A DNA stretch of 18,450 nt, taken from positions 1 to 18,450 of the forward strand of contig JAEDLP010000025.1 of the NCBI GenBank assembly GCA_016295225.1. The letters run 5' to 3'. Below, in pieces: positions 13,892 to 18,450 of this stretch; position 1 is the stretch's first letter; each line of letters begins with the position of its first letter. The position numbers and the translations under genes were made by a program. The notes beneath the pieces are model-generated. The model was not told the DNA's origin and did no database searches. It saw only the letters and a program-made list of their open reading frames with translations. Source of the DNA: Oscillospiraceae bacterium (lineage in GTDB: Bacteria; Bacillota; Clostridia; Oscillospirales; Oscillospiraceae).

Positions 13892-15669
13892 ACCCGAGGA
13901 CCTCCCACCTTCAGCTCCATCCGAACGGTGGTGCCGGGTCCCTCCCGCTCCACCAGGATCAGGCTGCCCTCATGGCGCTGGATGATCTCCTGGGCGATGG
14001 ACAGGCCCAGGCCGGTTCCGCCGGACTCCCGGGACCGGGCCTTGTCCACCCGATAGAATCGTTCAAAGATCCGCTCCCGGTCCTCCTCCGGGATGCCGAT
14101 GCCGTTGTCCTCCACTTCCAGCCAAACCTTATTCCGGGTCTGACCGGCCAACATGAGGATGCGGCCGCCGTCCGGGGTGTATTTGATGGCGTTGGAGAGG
14201 ATGTTCATAATGACCTGGAGGACCCGCTCCCGGTCTGCTCGGATCACGGGCAGGTCCGCATCCCCCAGGAGCTTCAGCTCATGGCCATGCCGCTGGGCTT
14301 CCAACAGAACGGCCTGATAGCTGTCCCGCAGCACATCCCCAAAGGGGAAGCTGGTCAGGCTCATCTGGCTGTAGCCGGAGTCAAACCGGGACAGGGTCAA
14401 CAGGTCCTGGACGATATGGGTCATCCGATCGCTCTCGTTGAGGATGACCCCCAAAAAGCTGCTCATCATGTCGGGCGGCAGGTCGGGATTCTCCGTCAAC
14501 GTCTCCGCATAGCTGCGGATGTTGGTCAGCGGGGTGCGCAGCTCGTGGGACACATTGGCCACGAACTCCTTCCGCATGGTCTCGTTCTTCACCTGCTGGG
14601 TGACGTCGTGGACCACCACCAGAACGCCGGCCTGCTTCTCCCGGTCAAAGGGGGCCATCAGCAGGAGCAGGAAGCGGTCCCCCAGGAAGGTTTCGCTGTC
14701 CAGGCAGTCGCTGTCCAGGTTCAGAATGGTCTCCAGGGGCGCGATTTCCCCAAAGAGGTCGTTGTAGCGGACGTCGCCTCCCACGGGGATGGCCATATTC
14801 AGCATTTCTTCCGCCGCAGGATTGGAGTGGATGACCTCCCCCGACTGGTTAAAGGCCACCACGCCGTCAGTCATGTGGAGGAAGAGGGTGCTGAGCTTGG
14901 TCCGCTCATTCTCCACCTCCCGGATAGTGGTCTGAAGCTGGTCTGCCATGTCGTTGAAGGTTCCGGTGAGGATGCCGATCTCATCGTGGGAAGACACCTG
15001 GATCTCGTGGTCAAAGTCGCCCTCGGCCACCCGTTTCGCCCCCCGGGTCAGCGCCCGGATGGGGGTGACCATAGCCCGGGACAGCAGGAAGGACAGCAGC
15101 ACCGAAATCACAAGACCAAAGACCAGGGCCTCCAGAACCAGCCGGAAAATCTCGCTGTTCAGGTCCTGAACGGTCCCCCGGTTATCCAGGATATAGATGA
15201 TGAAGGACTGACCGCCCCGCTGGACGGGGATGGCCAGATCCATGTAATTGGCGGTCAGGTCGCTCTTGGTGCCTACCTCACCCTCGTTCATGGCGGTATA
15301 GAGGTTGGGGGTGATCTCCGGCGACTGGACCTCCTCCTCGCTGGAGCCGGCCAGGTAGGTGCAGTCAGAGCCGTCCAGAATGTAATAGTTCCGGTTGCCA
15401 CCGTCCACGCCCAACTGCCACATATAGGTTTTCAGAACCTCGTCCAGGGCCTGAACCGGATCGGTCTCCCCTTCCTTGGGCGTGACCAGATCTTGGGCCA
15501 GGGCGGTGTCGTCCCCAAAAACATCCGCCATTTGGGAATAAAAATCGTTCAAATAGAAGCGGTTGACAGAATTGATCAGAAACGCGCCGATGATGGTCAT
15601 CAGACTCACCACCAGCAGCACCATGATTAGCACCAGCTTCATGTGCAGGCTTCGCAGCACGCCGATCAC
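13888..15669 (-). CDS. walK: Sensor histidine kinase WalK (YycG)
   Basis: WalK senses the state of the cell wall and phosphorylates WalR. Domains in order: TM1 (about 11-33); extracytoplasmic domain (34-175); TM2 (176-199); HAMP (TPIRALTRGAKRVAEGDFD onward); PAS (about 255-355, VVAFNQSGEVIHSNPAAEEML); HisKA with phospho-acceptor His375 in ANVSHELRTPLTNIRS; ATPase with the N box NILSNAIKY, G1 box DNGIGIPEED, F box ERFYRVDK and G2 box GGTGLGLSIAQ. At 593 residues it is complete. The GTG at 15669 is only one base after its AAGGGAG; a second in-frame GTG at 15660 has better spacing (ten bases) and may be the true start. Overlaps yycH by four bases; seven bases after walR. Confidence 0.94.
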   Translation of the reverse strand: MIGVLRSLHMKLVLIMVLLVVSLMTIIGAFLINSVNRFYLNDFYSQMADVFGDDTALAQDLVTPKEGETDPVQALDEVLKTYMWQLGVDGGNRNYYILDGSDCTYLAGSSEEEVQSPEITPNLYTAMNEGEVGTKSDLTANYMDLAIPVQRGGQSFIIYILDNRGTVQDLNSEIFRLVLEALVFGLVISVLLSFLLSRAMVTPIRALTRGAKRVAEGDFDHEIQVSSHDEIGILTGTFNDMADQLQTTIREVENERTKLSTLFLHMTDGVVAFNQSGEVIHSNPAAEEMLNMAIPVGGDVRYNDLFGEIAPLETILNLDSDCLDSETFLGDRFLLLLMAPFDREKQAGVLVVVHDVTQQVKNETMRKEFVANVSHELRTPLTNIRSYAETLTENPDLPPDMMSSFLGVILNESDRMTHIVQDLLTLSRFDSGYSQMSLTSFPFGDVLRDSYQAVLLEAQRHGHELKLLGDADLPVIRADRERVLQVIMNILSNAIKYTPDGGRILMLAGQTRNKVWLEVEDNGIGIPEEDRERIFERFYRVDKARSRESGGTGLGLSIAQEIIQRHEGSLILVEREGPGTTVRMELKVGGPRV

Positions 15670-15675
15670 GCTCCC

Positions 15676-16380
15676 TTAGTCTTTCTGGAAGTAATAGCCC
15701 GCACCCCGGCGGGTGATAATGTATTTGGGCTGGGCGGGGTTGTCCTCCAGTTTTTCCCGCAGACGCCGGATGGCCACGTCCACACCGCGGACGTCCCCCA
15801 CGTACCCCTCATAGTTCCACACCCGCTCCATCAGTTCCTGGCGGGAGAAGACCTTCCCCACGTTGGAGGCCAGGTAGGTCAGCAGTTCAAACTCCCGCTG
15901 GGTCAGCTCCAGGTTTTCCCCATCCTTGGCGGCGAAGCCAGCCCCCTTGTCGATGACCAGGCGGCCAAAGTCCAGGCGGTTTTCCGCCGGAGGCTCCGCC
16001 GACTGGACCATGGTCACCCGGCGGATATTGGCCTTCACCCGGGCCATCAGCTCCCGGATGGAGAAGGGCTTGGTGATGTAATCGTCAGCACCCAGGTCCA
16101 GGCCCAGGATCTTGTCCTTTTCTGCCTCCCGGGCGGTAATGATCAGGACGGGGGTGCTTCTCCCCTTGTCCCGGATGGTCTTGCAGACCTCAAAACCGTT
16201 CATGCCAGGGAGCATCAGGTCCAGGAGGATCAGATCGGGGTTCTCCTCCAGGGCCAGCTTCAGACCAACCGTCCCATCGTAGGCCTCCAGGGTCTCATAG
16301 CCTTCCTTTTGCAGGTTGAAGCGGAGGATATCCACGATGTTTTTCTCATCCTCCACGATCAGAACCTTTTTTTGATCCAT
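15676..16380 (-). CDS. walR: Response regulator WalR (YycF), OmpR family
   Basis: A 234-residue OmpR/PhoB-type transcription factor. The receiver domain (1-120) shows the acidic pair in IVEDEK, phospho-acceptor Asp54 in LLDLMLPGMNGFEV, the conserved Thr in ITARE and Lys in ITKPFS. The C-terminal winged helix (about 133-232) has LTQREFELLTYLASN, RQELMERVWNYEGYVGDVRGVDVAIRR split by the turn, and the wing TRRGAGYYF. The VRGVDVAIRRLREKLE recognition segment is typical of WalR. The WalRK pair controls peptidoglycan hydrolases and is often essential in Firmicutes. It starts 17 bases after the NUDIX gene with an AAAGGAA site. The WalR name is supported by the walK-yycH-yycI neighbours. Confidence 0.94.
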   Translation of the reverse strand: MDQKKVLIVEDEKNIVDILRFNLQKEGYETLEAYDGTVGLKLALEENPDLILLDLMLPGMNGFEVCKTIRDKGRSTPVLIITAREAEKDKILGLDLGADDYITKPFSIRELMARVKANIRRVTMVQSAEPPAENRLDFGRLVIDKGAGFAAKDGENLELTQREFELLTYLASNVGKVFSRQELMERVWNYEGYVGDVRGVDVAIRRLREKLEDNPAQPKYIITRRGAGYYFQKD

Positions 16381-16397
16381 TTTGATGTTCCTTTCTC

Positions 16398-16943
16398 TCA
16401 GCCCTTGCTCTCCTTCAGGAGAAGGGACGCTTTCAGAATCCCGGCCAACGTTTTTCCGTCCTTAATCTCCCCCTGGGCCACCATGTCCATCAGCTGGTCA
16501 TAGGGGACGCGAATCACTTCCAGGAATTCGCCGTCATCGGGATGGACATGACCCTGGACCAAGTCCTTGGCAAAGTACAGGTGAATCTTCTCCGCAAGGA
16601 TACCGGGGGAAGAATAGCTGCAGCCCATAGAGAGGAAGGTCCGGGGTTCCAGTCCGGTCTCCTCCGCCAGTTCACGCAGACCGCTGTCTCTGGGGTCCTC
16701 GCCGGGCTCCAGCTTGCCGGCCGGCAGCTCCAGCACCACTTCCCCCATGGGATAGCGGAACTGACGCACCATGATGACCCGATCCTCGTCGTCCATGGCG
16801 AAAACCGCCACGCCGCCGGGATGCTCCACCACCTCCCGGTTGGTGATGCGGCCGTCCAGGAGTCTGGCCTTATCCAGCCGAACGTTCACGATAACGCCCT
16901 CATACACGGTCTGCCCGGAGACCTTTTCTTCTCTCAGTTCCAT
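16398..16943 (-). CDS. nudF: NUDIX hydrolase, ADP-ribose pyrophosphatase type
   Basis: A 181-residue NUDIX hydrolase. The Nudix box is perfect (G-x5-E-x7-RE-U-x-EE-x-G-U): GKLEPGED followed by the RELAEETGL part. Length, the N-terminal beta-strands (GQTVYEGVIVNVRLDKARL) and EHPGGVAVFAM, VRQFRYPMGE and SYSSPGILAEKIHLYFA are typical of the ADP-ribose/ADP-sugar pyrophosphatase group, which splits ADP-ribose to AMP and ribose 5-phosphate. I start at ATG 16943 (MELREEK) with GAGGTG eight bases upstream; a TTG five codons earlier would overlap that site. It is the first gene of the transcript that continues into walR, an unusual leader for the wal operon. Exact substrate is not determined. Confidence 0.88.
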   Translation of the reverse strand: MELREEKVSGQTVYEGVIVNVRLDKARLLDGRITNREVVEHPGGVAVFAMDDEDRVIMVRQFRYPMGEVVLELPAGKLEPGEDPRDSGLRELAEETGLEPRTFLSMGCSYSSPGILAEKIHLYFAKDLVQGHVHPDDGEFLEVIRVPYDQLMDMVAQGEIKDGKTLAGILKASLLLKESKG

Positions 16944-17022
16944 CTTTCTGCACCTCAATTTCTTTGCATCCTATCGAAATGCGGGAATTTCCCCGCGTTG
17001 ATACGGAATAAGATAGTAAGAT

Positions 17023-17051
17023 ATTATATCACAGTTCCGGGATTCTGCCAA
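17023..17051 (-). promoter_or_regulatory. Promoter of the nudF-walR-walK-yycH-yycI operon
   Basis: Minus strand: TTGGCA (17051-17046), 17-base spacer, consensus TATAAT (17028-17023), with a TG one base before the -10 (extended). About 75 bases of leader follow before the nudF ATG, including an imperfect GC stem at 16981-16996. No other good promoter is seen inside the operon. Confidence 0.75.
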
Positions 17052-17110
17052 CTTCTTTTGCCGCCACGGGAATCTCCCCGGCTTCCAGAAGGGACTGGCA
17101 ATCATTACAT

Positions 17111-17140
17111 TTGCCCTCATCCCCGGTTTCCCGGTATAAT
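17111..17140 (+). promoter_or_regulatory. Promoter of the 82-aa small ORF
   Basis: TTGCCC (17111-17116), 18-base spacer, consensus TATAAT (17135-17140). It diverges from the wal operon promoter; about 60 bases separate the two -35 boxes. Confidence 0.55.
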
Positions 17141-17175
17141 GATGCTATCTTTTACCCCCAGGAGGCCCTTTCCCC

Positions 17176-17424
17176 ATGACCATTTCATCCAACTGCGGGG
17201 GGACGGTTCTTTTCTTCTCCCAGGAAGAACTTGCCGCAGCGTCCCGCTCCCCTGATTCTCCTTCCGAGGAGGAGATCCTTGCCCTTATCCGTCAATCCGC
17301 TCAGCCCATCCCACAAAATTTTGAGGTAAAATCCTTCCCTTCTCGACAGGGAATCCTGGTTTTCGTCCTGCCGCGCCTGCCGGATCTGCCAGCGCGCTGT
17401 CATTTTTCTGTTGCTTTTTCATAA
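17176..17424 (+). CDS. Small protein of unknown function, 82 aa (possible MecA N-domain-like)
   Basis: Not firmly recognised. The start ATG has AGGAGG ten bases upstream (17160-17165) and a consensus -10 about 35 bases upstream, so I believe it is a real gene. The sequence reads beta strand (GGTVLFFSQEELAA), polar loop (SRSPDSPS), helix (EEEILALIRQSA), then a strand with a turn (FEVKSFPSRQGILVFVLPR). This order of strand, acidic helix and two strands resembles the N-terminal domain of the ClpC adaptor MecA, as does the F-S-x-E-x-L motif, but the ClpC-binding C-terminal domain is absent. That resemblance is judged by eye and weak. No signal peptide or membrane helix. It lies alone between the wal operon and murA on the same strand as murA. 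Confidence 0.5.
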   Translation: MTISSNCGGTVLFFSQEELAAASRSPDSPSEEEILALIRQSAQPIPQNFEVKSFPSRQGILVFVLPRLPDLPARCHFSVAFS

Positions 17425-17651
17425 ATTTTGAAATATTTTCACCGGAATCACACATTTTATTAAAATTCTTCTTTTATTTTCCTGTGCTCAATGCTATAAT
17501 GTATTCGAAGTATCGCGTCCATTTGGAGGCGGGTGAGAATGCTTCCCTGTTATCCGCGTACATGTGTGTACGGAAACCGGAAATGATAGATACAGACCCT
17601 AGTCTGTTTTCTTTACCTATATATGTGAGAACCATAGAAGAAGGTGTCGTT
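17425..17651 (+). promoter_or_regulatory. murA leader: AT-rich intergenic region with the murA promoter and long leader
   Basis: An extended -10 element TGCTATAAT lies at 17492-17500; no good -35 is seen, as often with extended -10 promoters. About 145 bases of leader follow. It holds a GGAGG (17525-17529) in front of an ATG (17539) opening a 15-codon frame that ends at 17586, a 6-bp stem at 17557-17562/17567-17572, and another at 17592-17597/17602-17607 followed by a T-rich run. The murA ribosome-binding site AAGGTG is at 17641-17646. No riboswitch class is recognised. Confidence 0.5.
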
Positions 17652-18450
17652 TTGACAAAATATGTGATCTGCGGTGGAAATCCTCTCCACGGAGAGGTTG
17701 AAATCAGCGGCGCAAAGAATGCCGCTGTCGCCATCCTTCCTGCCGCCCTTTTGGTAGACGGAGTCTGCCGGATCGAAAATGTCCCCAATATCAGCGACGT
17801 CACCCTGATCCTCGGTATTATGAAGGATCTGGGCGCTCACGTGCGCATGATTAACCGCACGACCGTGGAGCTGGACTGCTCCAACGTGCATAAGCAGAAT
17901 GTTCCCTACGAACTGGCCCGCCAGATTCGTGCTTCCTATTACCTCATCGGTTCCCTGCTGGGCCGCTTCGGCCGGGCAGAAGTACCCCCGCCCGGCGGCT
18001 GTGATCTGGGCGTGCGTCCCATTGACCAGCACCTGAAGGGGTTCACTGCCATGGGCGCGGAGATCCAGGTGGAAAACGGTTTCATCTATGCCGTAGCTCC
18101 TGGGGGCCGTCTGCAGGGCGCTCCCGTCTACCTGGATGTGGTTTCCGTGGGCGCAACCATGAACATCATGCTGGCCGCTGCCCTGGCCGATGGTCTGACC
18201 ATCATTGAGAATGCCGCCAAGGAGCCCCATATCGTGGACCTGGCCAACTTCCTCAACTCCATGGGGGCCGACATCATGGGTGCCGGTACCGACGTCATCA
18301 AGATCCGCGGTGTGAAGAAGCTCCACGGCGGGTCCTACTCTATCATCCCCGACCAGATCGAGGCCGGCACCTACATGACCGCTGTAGCTGCTGCTGGCGG
18401 CGAGGTCCGCATCAACAATGTCATCCCCAAGCATCTGGACTGCATCACCG
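17652..18450 (+). CDS. murA: UDP-N-acetylglucosamine 1-carboxyvinyltransferase MurA (3' partial)
   Basis: MurA transfers enolpyruvate from PEP to UDP-GlcNAc, the first committed step of peptidoglycan synthesis and the target of fosfomycin. The frame is open to the window end (266 codons visible of about 420). Key features: N-terminal KYVICGGNPLHGEVEISG, the active-site Lys22 in GAKNAAVAILPAALL, the catalytic Cys117 in PPPGGCDLGVRPIDQHLKG (so the fosfomycin-binding Cys is present) and the IIPDQIEAGTYM segment. The start is TTG at 17652, with AAGGTG five bases upstream, giving the usual MTKYVI N-terminus. An in-frame GTG at 17625 would add nine residues but has no good ribosome-binding site. 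Whether it is MurA1 or MurA2 (MurZ) cannot be decided here. Confidence 0.95.
   Translation, partial: MTKYVICGGNPLHGEVEISGAKNAAVAILPAALLVDGVCRIENVPNISDVTLILGIMKDLGAHVRMINRTTVELDCSNVHKQNVPYELARQIRASYYLIGSLLGRFGRAEVPPPGGCDLGVRPIDQHLKGFTAMGAEIQVENGFIYAVAPGGRLQGAPVYLDVVSVGATMNIMLAAALADGLTIIENAAKEPHIVDLANFLNSMGADIMGAGTDVIKIRGVKKLHGGSYSIIPDQIEAGTYMTAVAAAGGEVRINNVIPKHLDCIT

Noticed and set aside
13972..15630. 552-codon open frame antisense to walK
   Set aside because: It mirrors walK, which has all kinase motifs. The translation is rich in Gly, His, Gln and Val without domain pattern, the expected shadow of a G+C-rich gene.
16981..17081. Two similar GGGAATTTCCCCG / GGGAATCTCCCCG stretches as a repeated operator
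   Set aside because: They are short, differ in sequence and orientation context, and the first is only an imperfect stem; chance in G+C-rich DNA is enough.
17613..18434. 273-codon minus-strand frame opposite murA
   Set aside because: The plus strand encodes MurA with active-site Lys and Cys; the minus frame has no motif.

Overview
The window looks like chromosomal core sequence from a G+C-rich, spore-forming clostridium, most likely in the Oscillospiraceae (Flavonifractor/Lawsonibacter-like). This is inferred from gene content (WalRK with YycH/YycI, CotF-type coat proteins, PadR, Firmicute-type infB-rbfA-nrnA-truB-ribF order) and codon style, not from a database match. I see no insertion sequence, prophage, CRISPR array, tRNA or rRNA.

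Layout. (1) 1-4338, plus strand: the end of a translation/RNA-maturation operon: infB (5' end outside the window), rbfA, nrnA, truB, ribF. Genes overlap or nearly touch, and the operon ends at a perfect bidirectional hairpin terminator. (2) 4392-5862, minus strand: two small CotF-like spore coat proteins, a PadR-linked four-helix membrane protein and its PadR regulator, which has a promoter with an inverted-repeat operator. (3) 6045-7349, minus strand: a ClC-family anion transporter with its own promoter and a 20-bp terminator stem. (4) 7506-9773, plus strand: a tRNA-dihydrouridine synthase overlapping an ECF sigma factor, which overlaps its membrane zinc-finger anti-sigma factor. (5) 9935-12013, plus strand: an EF-G paralogue with altered GTPase motifs behind a strong promoter, ending at a second bidirectional terminator. 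(6) 12110-16943, minus strand: one operon, NUDIX hydrolase - walR - walK - yycH-like - yycI-like. (7) 17176-17424: a small plus-strand ORF with its own promoter. (8) 17652 to the window end: murA (truncated 3'), starting with TTG after an AT-rich leader.

How the genes fit together. The left third supports ribosome and RNA maturation plus flavin supply (dihydrouridine synthases are themselves flavoenzymes). The right third concerns the cell envelope: WalRK controls wall turnover, YycH/YycI modulate WalK, and MurA makes the first committed peptidoglycan precursor. The sigma/anti-sigma pair is probably a second envelope-sensing system. I found no clearly new multi-gene system. The points most worth following are the EF-G paralogue that lacks the catalytic His, the leader structures in front of it and of murA, the possible MecA-like miniprotein between the wal operon and murA, the unusual ClC selectivity loops, and the sigma/anti-sigma pair attached to dus.
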